Positions 9,240-18,334 of a stretch of 64,000 nt of DNA are shown here, piece by piece. The translations under genes and the position numbers were made by a program. The stretch's first letter is position 1; every line of letters begins with the position of its first letter. The notes under the pieces were generated by a model that saw nothing but the letters and a program-made list of their open reading frames with translations, made no database searches and had not been told where the DNA came from. The stretch is from an uncultured Candidatus Saccharibacteria bacterium (GTDB taxonomy: Bacteria; Patescibacteriota; Saccharimonadia; Saccharimonadales; Saccharimonadaceae). Where the stretch lies: NCBI GenBank assembly GCA_948614045.1, contig CAPFSK010000004.1, forward strand, positions 5,304 through 69,303, in the 5' to 3' direction.

Positions 9240-9316
9240 TGGAGGAAAAGGAAGGAGACTAGGCTAGGTACTGATTTAAGATTTTTGTTTACAAATGTAA
9301 GCGAAACTAGAAGAGC

Positions 9317-9345
9317 TTGATTTATTTTGTAAAGTGTGCTATAAT
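9317..9345 (+). promoter_or_regulatory. Promoter of the small membrane protein gene
   Basis: TTGATT at 9317-9322, a 17-nt spacer ending GTGTGC, and TATAAT at 9340-9345. Same extended -10 form as the promoters at 22940 and 46039. Confidence 0.75.
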
Positions 9346-9409
9346 TTAGGTAAGAGGGGGGCTGGAGACGGCTTTGCTTTGATACTTACTGTAGAAAGGG
9401 GGAATATGC

Positions 9410-9712
9410 TTGAAAAAGTCAAAGAAAAAGCGCAAAACTGAGGTTGTCGGCCGGGATGGCGAATTGATACTGGTTGACGCTGATAAGACGACTTTGTGGG
9501 GCAGGTTGAAAGATAAACTTGGCATGGCGCTGCTTAGTGCAGGCGCGGTCGTTGCGGCTATAGTACTTATAGCAGTTTTGGCTTTCTGTTTTGTGGCGTT
9601 GTTGACATTTTTGTTAGTGGTAGCGGCGATTTTAGTCGTAATAGCATTAGTAAAAGTGGCATATGAGATGGTCAGGGACACGCATAAACAGCACAAGAAG
9701 AAAGGTAAGTAG
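9410..9712 (+). CDS. Small two-helix membrane protein
   Basis: 100 residues starting at TTG 9410, preceded by AAGGGGG seven nt upstream. A very basic N-terminus (KKSKKKRK) and a soluble stretch are followed by about 50 hydrophobic residues, enough for two membrane helices, then a basic tail (KQHKKKGK). No family recognised. An ATG four nt upstream of the TTG is in another frame and hits a stop after eleven codons. A strong promoter and terminator bracket the gene, so it is a single-gene unit. Confidence 0.65.
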   Translation: MKKSKKKRKTEVVGRDGELILVDADKTTLWGRLKDKLGMALLSAGAVVAAIVLIAVLAFCFVALLTFLLVVAAILVVIALVKVAYEMVRDTHKQHKKKGK

Positions 9713-9743
9713 AACATTTAAGTTTATCCCTCAGGGATAAGGT

Positions 9744-9778
9744 AATAGCCGGACACGAGCGCCGGCTATTTTTCTTTT
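9744..9778 (+). terminator. Rho-independent terminator
   Basis: Nine-bp stem AATAGCCGG / CCGGCTATT followed by TTTCTTTT. A smaller hairpin (TTATCCC / GGGATAA) lies just before it. Confidence 0.85.
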
Positions 9779-9826
9779 GTTAGTGGTTATGGATATGGTT
9801 GGCTGTGTGAGCGCTATTTAAAAAAT

Positions 9827-9845
9827 ACCCCAGACAAGCTGGGGT
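9827..9845 (-). terminator. Rho-independent terminator of the 9851-10519 gene
   Basis: ACCCCAG / CTGGGGT stem with a T run on the minus strand (A run at 9820-9825 on the plus strand). Confidence 0.85.
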
Positions 9846-9850
9846 GGTAG

Positions 9851-10519
9851 TTAACATCGAGTTTCGGAGACGCCGTCGGTGTCCAGAAAGATGACGGACG
9901 GGTCGGATTTATAAAATTTGCGCTGGCGATAGACGAGAAAGACCGTGTCGTCGGCGCGCATGGAGCGATAAATGCGTCGAGCGATGCGCAATGAGAGCGC
10001 GGGTTGATGCCGCAGTTCGTCGCAATCGCATTCGCTGAAGTCGTAGACCGTCTTGTGTGTATTCTCCATGGCGTAAATATAATCTTGGAGCTCGGCATAG
10101 GAGAGTCGAAGACAGGCGACACAGTGTTTCGGGCGATACGCTATGTGCCTCTGCACGAGTTGTAAGGCGCGCGCATGACCGTTTTTCGGATTACCACGTA
10201 GGATACAAAAGCCTTTGGGGTGATATCCGTCCTTAACGGAGGCTTCGCTCATGAGGTCACCACGGATCATAAGGCTGATGATTTTCTCGAAAATACTTGT
10301 CATGGCGACAGCGATGCTGAAGTGGCAGATCAGAAACGCAGCGAGTGTGATAACGCCCGTGCTAATAAGGATGGCGTCTTCGGTAAAATCGAGGTGCGGA
10401 TAGAGCGTACAGACGGCACTGATGGTAAGAAAGGTTGTGATAACGAATCCCAGAATCAGGGATAAAAACACGATGAGTATAATCGTGATGACTTGCATTT
10501 TGTAATGAATCTTTGTCAT
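9851..10519 (-). CDS. Membrane protein of unknown function
   Basis: 222 residues from ATG 10517-10519, chosen because AAAGGAG lies 8 nt upstream; an earlier in-frame start lacks a site. Two hydrophobic segments (about 6-30 and 48-70) are followed by a cytosolic domain of about 150 residues with several Cys and Arg. No known family is recognised. It is convergent with the small membrane protein gene and divergent from the RNase J gene. Confidence 0.65.
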   Translation of the reverse strand: MTKIHYKMQVITIILIVFLSLILGFVITTFLTISAVCTLYPHLDFTEDAILISTGVITLAAFLICHFSIAVAMTSIFEKIISLMIRGDLMSEASVKDGYHPKGFCILRGNPKNGHARALQLVQRHIAYRPKHCVACLRLSYAELQDYIYAMENTHKTVYDFSECDCDELRHQPALSLRIARRIYRSMRADDTVFLVYRQRKFYKSDPSVIFLDTDGVSETRC

Positions 10520-10740
10520 TAAAAACACTCCTTTCGGGAGAACGGGGTTTTAAGTTGCGAGATGTTAGCTACGGCGGTATTTTATCATTAACTCGGCAGA
10601 ATGTCAATAGGTAGTCGGATTTTTACAGGGGTGGAGGGAGAAAAATGGCAGAAAAACCTTGTGATTTGGCGTGAGTTTGCTATAATAGAAGTATCTGAAA
10701 GTACTTCAGGGGGAATAACGGGGGAGAATATAAGAGGAAT

Positions 10741-12990
10741 ATGGTTAATAAGCAAGAAGATGAGCGACGTGCGCGCTTGATGAAAATGCGCGATGAACGT
10801 TTGCCGGATATCAAAAAACAATTTGAAGAGGCGCAGAAGCGCAATTTTAACTCGAATTTCGAGGAGGGCGGCAAGGATGCGGCTTTGGTGAAAAAAGGCT
10901 CTAATAGGGGCGTGAGGAGCGCTCAGGGGGCAAATGGGAGCGCGAAAAGTAGCGCTCGGGGTGCGAAAAATGGTCAAAATGCTGTTAAAGCTACGGAGAG
11001 GGCAGCTAAGGGGGGCGGAGCAAAAAAGCAAGGTAACAAGGCTGCTCAGGCTAAAAGTGGCGCCAGAGGGGCTACAAAAAGCTCTCAGGGGCAAACGGCA
11101 GCAGCGAACAAGCGGGCTGGGCTCGGTGTTTCGGTACGCAAGGGGGAGATGGTGCACCATCAGCGAATGTTGTCGCAAGATGTTAATACGCAGGCAACGC
11201 AGCATATTATTGGGGTGCCGGTGAACCGGAGCCGCTATAATGGCTATGATGGCGCGCAAGTGACGAATGCGCAGCTGAAGGCGGCGCGGCCGAATCCAGA
11301 CGCAGTGAGGGTAATTCCGCTCGGGGGTGTCGGTGAGTTTGGCATTGGTAAAAATATGACCATTATCGAGTATAAGAACGAGATGATTGTGGTCGATATG
11401 GGGACGCTGTTTGCGGGCGGGGATTATCCGGGCGTGAACTATATGGTGCCGGATATTCAGTATTTAGAAGATAATATCGATAAGGTGAAAGCGATTTGCT
11501 TCACGCACGCGCACTTGGATCACATTGGGGCGTGCCGGCATCTGTTGCCGAAATTCAAGCCGACGACGCCGATTTATGCGACGAAGTTTACGATCGGGAT
11601 GATCGAGAAACAGATGTCGGAGCTCGCGGAAGTGCCGGATATGAATTATCAGGCGATTGATCCATTGAATCATGAGATTATTAAGGTCGGGGAGTATTTC
11701 TCGATTGAGCTGATTCATATGTTGCATTCAATTCCGGGAAATGTCGGGATTGTGGTACGGACACCGAATGGGGTGGTGTATTTGAGCGGTGACTGGCGGC
11801 ATGAAGAGAAGCCGCTGGGGACGCAGGCAGATTACGAACGTTTGGATGAGATCGTGAAGAAAGAGGGGATTACGCTCATGCTGAACGAGTCGACGAATAT
11901 TGATAGCCCGGGGCGGCATCCACATTCGGAATATGATGTCGGTGAGAATATTGGGCGAGTGATGGATCATTATGCGAATGGGCGGGTGATTGTGAGTTGT
12001 TTCTCGAGCCAGATTAAACGGATTGAGCTGATTTTGAACGAAGCGGCGAAACGCGGGCGAAAGGTGGCGTTTGCTGGGTTTTCGATGATTAATAACGTCG
12101 AGGTGGCGCTCAGGGCGGGGGTAATCAAGGTGCCGAAAGACGTGATTATGAAGATGGAAGACATCGTGAAGTTGCCGGATGATAAGGTGACGGTGGTTTG
12201 TACGGGGTCGCAGGGGGAAGTGAATGCGGTACTGAATCGGATGGTGACGGGGGCGCATAAGTATATCAAGATTAAGGCGAGCGATGTGATTGTCTTTTCG
12301 AGTAATCCAATTCCGGGGAATGAGCCGCATGTGGTCGGAGTGGTCGATGGGTTGCTACGCGAAGGGGCGCAGGTGATGCAGAATGGTAAGACGCATCTCA
12401 CGGGATTGGGACCGTTACACCTTTCGGGGCACGCGTATTTCGAGGATCATGTGGATTTTGTGGAGCGGATGAAACCATTGAATTATATGCCGTATCACGG
12501 AGAGTTCTATATGCTGGAGCATAACGCAGAGATGGCGGAAAATGTGATTGGGATGAAGTCGGACCGGATTTTGGTGGCGGATGATGGCGATGTGGTTGAG
12601 CTGATGCCAGATAAGACGGTGCGGAAGAATGGACGAATTCATGTCGGGAATAAGCTGTTTGATGACGCAGATAAGCCGGTACATGAGGCGGTGGTAAAAG
12701 ATCGGATTCATATTTCGCGCGAGGGAATATTTATCATTGTGCTGACGCTGAGCAAGAAGACGAATCGGCTGGTGAAGACGCCGGATATTGTCTCGCGGGC
12801 GTTTATCTACCTGGACAATTCGGAGGAGTTGGTGGCGAAGATTCGGCATTACCTCAGGGTGAGGACGGAGAAGTTGCAAGGTGATGATATGAAAGCGTTC
12901 AAGGAAGAAGTGAAAGAGGACGTGACGCATATCTTGTTCGATGCGACGGGGCATACGCCGATTGTGATCCCGGTGATAAATCGGGTGTAA
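10741..12990 (+). CDS. rnj: Ribonuclease J with long basic N-terminal extension
   Basis: 749 residues, about 190 more than typical RNase J. The catalytic metallo-beta-lactamase part starts near 190 and holds the zinc motif THAHLDHIG near 254; beta-CASP and C-terminal domains follow (GSQGE, SGHAYFEDH motifs). RNase J has 5'-3' exonuclease and endonuclease activity in mRNA decay and rRNA maturation. The extension is low complexity, rich in Lys, Ala, Gly and Ser, and could bind RNA or partners. TATAAT at 10681-10686 preceded by TTTGC gives a leader of about 50 nt with a short hairpin; AGAGG precedes the ATG. Confidence 0.9.
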   Translation: MVNKQEDERRARLMKMRDERLPDIKKQFEEAQKRNFNSNFEEGGKDAALVKKGSNRGVRSAQGANGSAKSSARGAKNGQNAVKATERAAKGGGAKKQGNKAAQAKSGARGATKSSQGQTAAANKRAGLGVSVRKGEMVHHQRMLSQDVNTQATQHIIGVPVNRSRYNGYDGAQVTNAQLKAARPNPDAVRVIPLGGVGEFGIGKNMTIIEYKNEMIVVDMGTLFAGGDYPGVNYMVPDIQYLEDNIDKVKAICFTHAHLDHIGACRHLLPKFKPTTPIYATKFTIGMIEKQMSELAEVPDMNYQAIDPLNHEIIKVGEYFSIELIHMLHSIPGNVGIVVRTPNGVVYLSGDWRHEEKPLGTQADYERLDEIVKKEGITLMLNESTNIDSPGRHPHSEYDVGENIGRVMDHYANGRVIVSCFSSQIKRIELILNEAAKRGRKVAFAGFSMINNVEVALRAGVIKVPKDVIMKMEDIVKLPDDKVTVVCTGSQGEVNAVLNRMVTGAHKYIKIKASDVIVFSSNPIPGNEPHVVGVVDGLLREGAQVMQNGKTHLTGLGPLHLSGHAYFEDHVDFVERMKPLNYMPYHGEFYMLEHNAEMAENVIGMKSDRILVADDGDVVELMPDKTVRKNGRIHVGNKLFDDADKPVHEAVVKDRIHISREGIFIIVLTLSKKTNRLVKTPDIVSRAFIYLDNSEELVAKIRHYLRVRTEKLQGDDMKAFKEEVKEDVTHILFDATGHTPIVIPVINRV

Positions 12991-13004
12991 TCTGCGCAAA
13001 GAAA

Positions 13005-13025
13005 GAGGCGCCGTTAAGGCGCCTC
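13005..13025. terminator. Convergent hairpin between RNase J and metalloprotease genes
   Basis: GAGGCGCC / GGCGCCTC with a short loop. It overlaps the last codons of the minus-strand gene. Confidence 0.65.
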
Positions 13026-14057
13026 GGTTGGCAGAAGTGAATTATAGTCGGAGATAAGACGCTCGACGCGAGTAGTCGTATTCGGGGCGAGCTTGGCGAG
13101 TTGGCCTTGTTCGTCAGGGTAGGCGAGCCAGTGCGCGATAAACTCAGCGATATATTCGCGAGGGCTTTCTTGCGAATGTTTGCCGAGAAGTTCGGCGAGT
13201 GCAGGACCTTCGGTTTGAAATTCAGCTTCTAGTTCTGGGTCGTACAGCCAGCCAACCCGATAAGTGACGTAGTGCCCAAACTCGTGGAGTGTGGTTTTGG
13301 GGTTGGAAGTGTCAAGATGGATGATGTGCCCGGCATAATGGATTGAACCGGCAGCACGGTCGCGCGAGACGAGGCCTTGTTCGGTTTCGATTTCGCTGGG
13401 TAGAGTGAAGTCGATTTGCCAGCCTTCGGCGATGAAATCGGTGCGCCAGGTGACAGGGATGTCTTCCCAAGCAGAGAGGAGCGCGTTGCGCCCGCGGTAA
13501 GTTTCGGCGTTCCAGGTATGCCCCTGTAGGTAAGGGCAATCTATATTGTATTCGGGTAAAGATATGGTGCCCGAATCAAGTTTTTGAATGAGGACGTCAA
13601 ATTCTTGCTCAGACATCGCTGCGGCGGGGTCTTGGGTACTGCTCGCGAGGCCACAAATGACAGTGGCGGCACGGGCGTCGACATAAGGCTGCTCTGCAGG
13701 GTCGTCGGCGGTAGTGGAAAAGGGGAGATCAGAGTAGATTTCCGCTGGGTAAGGGTAGATGCCGTAAGCTGGCAAGACAATACGCCAGACGACTTGACGC
13801 GAAACTGAAGAGTCGGTCTGGAGAATGTCGATTTCTCCCGGCGTCAGAATTTTGGGTCCAACTAGATTGTCTAGTTGGAATGTTTTCGTATGAAAACATT
13901 CTGCAAGTTTTTCGGCTACGATGGTGCTTTTTACTGGCGTGGGGATGATGAACTCGGCGTAAACGGCGATTCCACTGACGAAGGCTATAAACCCGAGCGC
14001 ACACCCGGTAACGATAATAAGTAAGCACCTGAGAGTCTTTAACAGACGTCTTAACAT
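13014..14057 (-). CDS. Membrane-anchored HEFGH metalloprotease-like protein
   Basis: 347 residues from ATG 14055-14057, set by AGAGGTG upstream. A single N-terminal hydrophobic segment (about 10-33) anchors an extracellular part of about 300 residues. LHEFGHYV near residue 257 matches HExxH zinc protease active sites, and a downstream PREYIAEFIAHW stretch supplies a plausible third acidic ligand, as in anthrax-lethal-factor-like peptidases. Substrate unknown. A TGCTATAAT extended -10 lies about 50 nt upstream. It is divergent from the clpC operon. Confidence 0.7.
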   Translation of the reverse strand: MLRRLLKTLRCLLIIVTGCALGFIAFVSGIAVYAEFIIPTPVKSTIVAEKLAECFHTKTFQLDNLVGPKILTPGEIDILQTDSSVSRQVVWRIVLPAYGIYPYPAEIYSDLPFSTTADDPAEQPYVDARAATVICGLASSTQDPAAAMSEQEFDVLIQKLDSGTISLPEYNIDCPYLQGHTWNAETYRGRNALLSAWEDIPVTWRTDFIAEGWQIDFTLPSEIETEQGLVSRDRAAGSIHYAGHIIHLDTSNPKTTLHEFGHYVTYRVGWLYDPELEAEFQTEGPALAELLGKHSQESPREYIAEFIAHWLAYPDEQGQLAKLAPNTTTRVERLISDYNSLLPTEAP

Positions 14058-14150
14058 AAAAATCACCTCTTTTAGAAACATTAAGGTACAAGTTACAGTT
14101 TGATTATAGCATAAGCGGGATGAGGTGGTGCGATGTCAATATTTGGATAA

Positions 14151-14188
14151 TTAGCACTGTTGACATGCGAGTGCTAATAAGATAAAAT
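14151..14188 (+). promoter_or_regulatory. CIRCE operator overlapping the clpC promoter
   Basis: TTAGCACT at 14151-14158 and AGTGCTAA at 14170-14177, separated by eleven nt, match the CIRCE consensus (TTAGCACTC-N9-GAGTGCTAA) with one mismatch. TTGACA (14160-14165) lies in the CIRCE loop and TAAAAT (14183-14188) follows after 17 nt, so HrcA binding would block polymerase. A second TATAAT box at 14221-14226 could give a CIRCE-independent transcript. Confidence 0.9.
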
Positions 14189-14249
14189 AGGAAATAAGAC
14201 TTGGATTAAAATGGATATAGTATAATAGAAGAATCTGAGTGAGGGAAAT

Positions 14250-16727
14250 ATGGATAGTGATTTTAGTGAAATGATGAATCAATTGTCGGAGAATGCAAGG
14301 TTTGCGCTGCAAAAGGCCGATTTGTTTAGCAAGAAATATAACAATGGCTATATGGGGACTGAGCATATTTTGCTCGGGATTTTGTCGCAGGATGCATCGA
14401 CGGGGGCGCGGATTTTGGCAAGTAATGGCGTGACGCTGGATAAGGCGGAGAAGGCGCTGGATCAGGAAGCAGCAGAAGTGAATGGAAATTCGGCGATGGC
14501 GATGATGTCGCTCTCGGAGGCGGCAGTACTCACGATTCGGATGGCGAGCCACTATGCGATGGAAAAGGGTGTGAAGGTAATCGGGACGGAGTATCTACTC
14601 TATGCGCTGATTTGCCAGACGAATTCGCGTGGCGCGATGCTGTTGATAAAAATGGGGGTGGAGTTGGACGATGTAATGGATGCGCTGGACGCGGAGATGG
14701 CGCAGCAAGTAGAGCGTGAGCAGAATCAGAAGCTGAAGAAAGATTATAAACGGAAGCCGTTGAAGTGGCTGAAGCGGTTCGGAACAGACCTGACGGACCT
14801 CGCGAAGGATGACAAGCTCGACGCAGTGATTGGGCGAGAGCGAGAGATTGAGCGGGTGGTAACGGTACTCAGTCGACGGACGAAGTCGAACCCGGTGTTG
14901 ATTGGCGAGGCGGGAGTCGGAAAGACAGCGATTGTCGAAGGTTTGGCGGAACGGATGGTGAATAATGACGTGCCGGGAGTGCTAATCGGGAAGCGGATTA
15001 TCCAGGTGGATCTGAGTACGATGGTGGCAGGGACGAAGTTCCGGGGGGAGTTTGAAGAGCGGATTAAGGGGGTGATTGATGAAGCAATCGAAAATGAAGA
15101 TGTGATTTTGTTCATTGATGAGCTACATCTTCTGATGGGGGCGGGAGCTGGAGAAGGGTCGATGGATGCGGCGAATATTTTGAAGCCAGCGCTGGCGCGG
15201 GGGCAGATTCAGCTGATTGGTGCGACGACGATGGATGAATACCGAAAGCATATCGAGAAAGATAAGGCGCTGAGTCGAAGGTTTCAGACGGTAATGGTCG
15301 AGGAGCCGAGCGCGGAAGTGACGTTGAAGATTCTGAAGGGCGTGAAGAAGCATTACGAGAAGCACCATGGGGTAGAGATTCCGGATGAGATGCTGGAAGT
15401 GGCGATTAATATGTCGGGGCGGTATATTAATGACCGATTTATGCCGGATAAGGTGATTGATGTGATTGACGAAGCGGCGGCGATTAGTAAGGTCGCGGCG
15501 GACAAGAAAGATGGGGGCGAGTATAAGAAGTTGAAAGTGCAGCTCAAAGAAGCCGAAGAGAAAATGGCGGAGATGGCGGATAAGGAAGATTTTGAAGCGG
15601 CGGCGCTGTGCAAGACAGAGGCGGAGAAAGCGAAGAAGAAACTGAAAGAGCTGAAGAAGGCGGGGGCGGAAGTGAAGCCGAAGTTGACGGAAGATGACTT
15701 GGCACTGGCGGTGAGTCTGAAGACAGGAATTCCGGTATCGAAAGTGCATGGGAGTGAACTGGAGCTACTTGGCGGACTAGAAGGACATCTCCGGAAGAGC
15801 GTCGTCGGGCAAAATGAAGCGATTAAGACGGTGGCGAAAGCGATTCGGCGGGGGCGGAGCGGGATTGCTGATCCGAAGCGACCGATCGGATCGTTTCTCT
15901 TCATGGGGCCGACGGGTGTAGGGAAGACGGAGCTGGCACGAGTGGTAGCGCGAGAAGTATTTGGGGGTGAGAATGCGCTGATTAAAATCGACATGAGTGA
16001 GTTTGGCGAGAAGCACAATGTCTCACGGCTCGTCGGAGCGCCAGCAGGGTATGTTGGCTATGAAGATGGTGGGAAGTTGACGGAGAGCGTGCGACGAAAA
16101 CCGTACGCGGTGGTGCTGTTTGATGAGATTGAAAAAGCGCACCCAGATGTGTTTAATATGTTGCTGCAGATTCTTGAAGACGGGGAACTGACCGATGGTC
16201 AGGGAACGAAAGTGAAGTTTAATAACACGATTGTGATTTTGACGTCGAACCTCGGAGCAAGCGAGATGTATCGTGAGAGCGAGCTGGGGTTTGTCGCGAA
16301 GGGGGCGAAGGAGAAGCGCGAGCTGGGGGCGGAATATGAGGCAAGTAAGATAGCGGCAATGCGGGCATTGAAGAAGACGATGAAGCCGGAGTTGATTAAT
16401 CGGCTGGATGGGATTATGGTGTTCCATGCACTGACGCGCGAGAATGTGGAGAAGATTTTTGATAATCTAGTAGAAGAGCTGAAGAAGAGATTGGCGACGA
16501 AAAAGCTAGGGCTGAAGTTGGACGAGAAAGTGAAAGATTATCTGATTGAGGAGGGGTATGATCCGAAGAATGGGGCGCGGCCGCTGCGAAGGATGATCGA
16601 GGATAAAGTGGAGTCGCTAGTGGCAGAGGAAATTGTGGCGGGGAAGGTCGAACCGGGGGATATCATGGAAGTGAAGATGAAGCGGGGAAGTAAAGACGAG
16701 TTAGAGGTGAAGGTGGTGCATGAGTAA
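14250..16727 (+). CDS. clpC: ATP-dependent Clp protease ATPase subunit ClpC
   Basis: 825 residues. An N-terminal Clp repeat domain (1-150), AAA-1 with GEAGVGKT near 219, a middle region with a UVR-like segment (KEDFEAAALCKTEAEKAKKK near 445), AAA-2 with GPTGVGKT near 553 and a D2 small domain. The UVR segment distinguishes ClpC from ClpA and ClpB. It unfolds proteins and feeds them to ClpP. A CIRCE element marks it as heat-shock regulated. Its stop overlaps the start of the next gene by eight nt, and clpP is two genes downstream, so all three form one operon. Confidence 0.95.
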   Translation: MDSDFSEMMNQLSENARFALQKADLFSKKYNNGYMGTEHILLGILSQDASTGARILASNGVTLDKAEKALDQEAAEVNGNSAMAMMSLSEAAVLTIRMASHYAMEKGVKVIGTEYLLYALICQTNSRGAMLLIKMGVELDDVMDALDAEMAQQVEREQNQKLKKDYKRKPLKWLKRFGTDLTDLAKDDKLDAVIGREREIERVVTVLSRRTKSNPVLIGEAGVGKTAIVEGLAERMVNNDVPGVLIGKRIIQVDLSTMVAGTKFRGEFEERIKGVIDEAIENEDVILFIDELHLLMGAGAGEGSMDAANILKPALARGQIQLIGATTMDEYRKHIEKDKALSRRFQTVMVEEPSAEVTLKILKGVKKHYEKHHGVEIPDEMLEVAINMSGRYINDRFMPDKVIDVIDEAAAISKVAADKKDGGEYKKLKVQLKEAEEKMAEMADKEDFEAAALCKTEAEKAKKKLKELKKAGAEVKPKLTEDDLALAVSLKTGIPVSKVHGSELELLGGLEGHLRKSVVGQNEAIKTVAKAIRRGRSGIADPKRPIGSFLFMGPTGVGKTELARVVAREVFGGENALIKIDMSEFGEKHNVSRLVGAPAGYVGYEDGGKLTESVRRKPYAVVLFDEIEKAHPDVFNMLLQILEDGELTDGQGTKVKFNNTIVILTSNLGASEMYRESELGFVAKGAKEKRELGAEYEASKIAAMRALKKTMKPELINRLDGIMVFHALTRENVEKIFDNLVEELKKRLATKKLGLKLDEKVKDYLIEEGYDPKNGARPLRRMIEDKVESLVAEEIVAGKVEPGDIMEVKMKRGSKDELEVKVVHE

Positions 16728-17739
16728 TGACGGCGCGACAGGAGCAGAGATGCGGCCGGTGAAGCCGAAGCGAGGTTTTTGGCAGCGGAATTGGTGGCTG
16801 TTGATCGTTATAGTATTGGGGCTAAGCTGGATATTGGACCAACAACTTGTCTGGGATTATGTCAGGGGTTGGGGTTATCGGCCGGATGAAACGGTGCAAG
16901 AGATCGAAGAAGCGTTGGAGTTGACGGGGGCGGGTCGACGGGTTTTCGCAGCGACGCAGCCGGTAGTGGAGGGGGCGGAAGAATTTAATGGGCATTGCGG
17001 CGAACATAGTAATGATGTGAGTGTCTTAGGCTGTTATACAGATGGTCGGATATATGTGTATCGGATTACAGATGAACAGCTGGTGCTTGCGAACAAGGTG
17101 ACGGCGGCACATGAGCTGCTGCATGCGGTCTGGGAGCGAATGGGGGCTGGTGAGCAGGCTGAGGTGATGGGGTGGTTGGCCGAGGTGCAAGCGCAGAATG
17201 CGGAATGGTTTGAGGAAGAGCTGGAGACTTATGGCGAAGAAGATGAGATTGAGGAAGTCTATACGCGGGCGGGAACGAAATTATCAGAGTTGCCTGAAGG
17301 TCTGGAGGCGCATTACGCGAAGTATTTTAAGAATCGTGGACGAATCGTCGAGATGTATGAAACTTATGAAGCCCCGTTTGAGAAACTTAGGAGTGAGATA
17401 GATGCGCTGTACGACGAGATTGAACAGGTAAGAGTAGAGATTGAGGCGGAAAGGGAAGCGTATTCGCGTGAGGTGGATATACTGGATGCGAAGATTGACC
17501 GGTTTAATGCTTGTGCGAATACCGTGAACTGTTTCACGGCGGCAGAGTTTAATGCGCAACGGAGTGGGTTGGTAGCGGAAAGTGAAGCGCTGGAAGACAG
17601 AAGAGAAGCATTGAACCGGAAGATTGATGAGAACAATGCGCGGATTGATGAGTATGTGGAGAAGCAGGAGAAGCTAGGAGGATTATATGATCTCATGGAT
17701 TCAAATGTGGAAAGAGTGGAAAACGAAATAAGGATGTAA
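16720..17739 (+). CDS. Membrane-anchored HELLH metalloprotease-like protein with coiled coil
   Basis: 339 residues, ATG overlapping the clpC stop. One membrane helix at about 24-42 is followed by an extracytoplasmic domain with TAAHELLHAVWERM near 129 (HExxH zinc motif) and a downstream acidic stretch around EEIEEVYTRAGTK that could provide a third ligand. Residues 210-335 form a long charged coiled coil with two Cys (NACANTVNCF). No characterised family recognised. Placement between clpC and clpP suggests a role in stress proteolysis or envelope quality control; that is inference. Confidence 0.72.
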   Translation: MSNDGATGAEMRPVKPKRGFWQRNWWLLIVIVLGLSWILDQQLVWDYVRGWGYRPDETVQEIEEALELTGAGRRVFAATQPVVEGAEEFNGHCGEHSNDVSVLGCYTDGRIYVYRITDEQLVLANKVTAAHELLHAVWERMGAGEQAEVMGWLAEVQAQNAEWFEEELETYGEEDEIEEVYTRAGTKLSELPEGLEAHYAKYFKNRGRIVEMYETYEAPFEKLRSEIDALYDEIEQVRVEIEAEREAYSREVDILDAKIDRFNACANTVNCFTAAEFNAQRSGLVAESEALEDRREALNRKIDENNARIDEYVEKQEKLGGLYDLMDSNVERVENEIRM

Positions 17740-17755
17740 TGTGAGAAAGGATAAT

Positions 17756-18334
17756 ATGAAAAATTATTTAGTACCAACAGTAGTTGAAGAGACAAATCGT
17801 GGAGAGCGGGCGTATGATATTTATTCACGGTTGCTTACGGATAGGATTGTGTTTCTTGGTGAGCAAGTAAATGCGCAGACGGCGAATTTGGTGGTAGCGC
17901 AGTTGCTATTTCTCGCGAATGAAGATCCGAAGCGAGATATTAAGCTGTATATTAACTCGCCTGGCGGGTCGGTATATGACGGCTTGGCGATTATTGATAC
18001 GATGAACTATATTGAGCCGGATGTGCAGACGATTGGGATTGGCCTGCAAGCGTCAATGGGGGCAATGCTGCTTAGTTGCGGGGCGAAGGGCAAGCGGTAT
18101 CTGTTGCCAAATTCGCGGGTGATGATCCATCAGCCGAGTTCGGGCACGGAGGGGAAGATTACAGACCAGGAAATTGCGCTGAAGGAGGGGATTGAGATTA
18201 AGAGGCGACTTCTGGAGATTTTTGCCGAGCAGACGGGGAAGAGTATGAAGCAGGTTGAGAAAGATATGGATCGAGATAACTGGATGAGTGCGCAGGAGGC
18301 GAAAGAGTACGGGATTGTGGATGAGGTGTTGTAG
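17756..18334 (+). CDS. clpP: ATP-dependent Clp protease proteolytic subunit
   Basis: 192 residues from ATG 17756, preceded by GAAAGGA; an in-frame GTG at 17741 lacks a site. The catalytic Ser (ASMGAMLL), His (VMIHQPS) and downstream Asp are present, and length is standard. ClpP forms the proteolytic chamber served by ClpC. It ends the clpC operon. A structured repeat element starts at its stop codon. Confidence 0.95.
   Translation: MKNYLVPTVVEETNRGERAYDIYSRLLTDRIVFLGEQVNAQTANLVVAQLLFLANEDPKRDIKLYINSPGGSVYDGLAIIDTMNYIEPDVQTIGIGLQASMGAMLLSCGAKGKRYLLPNSRVMIHQPSSGTEGKITDQEIALKEGIEIKRRLLEIFAEQTGKSMKQVEKDMDRDNWMSAQEAKEYGIVDEVL

Noticed and set aside
9064..9267. 67-codon ORF starting at ATG 9064
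   Set aside because: It is out of frame with the conserved cassette A translation (TFVRSG...LPLRCLYPGSA), which is the one with homologues.
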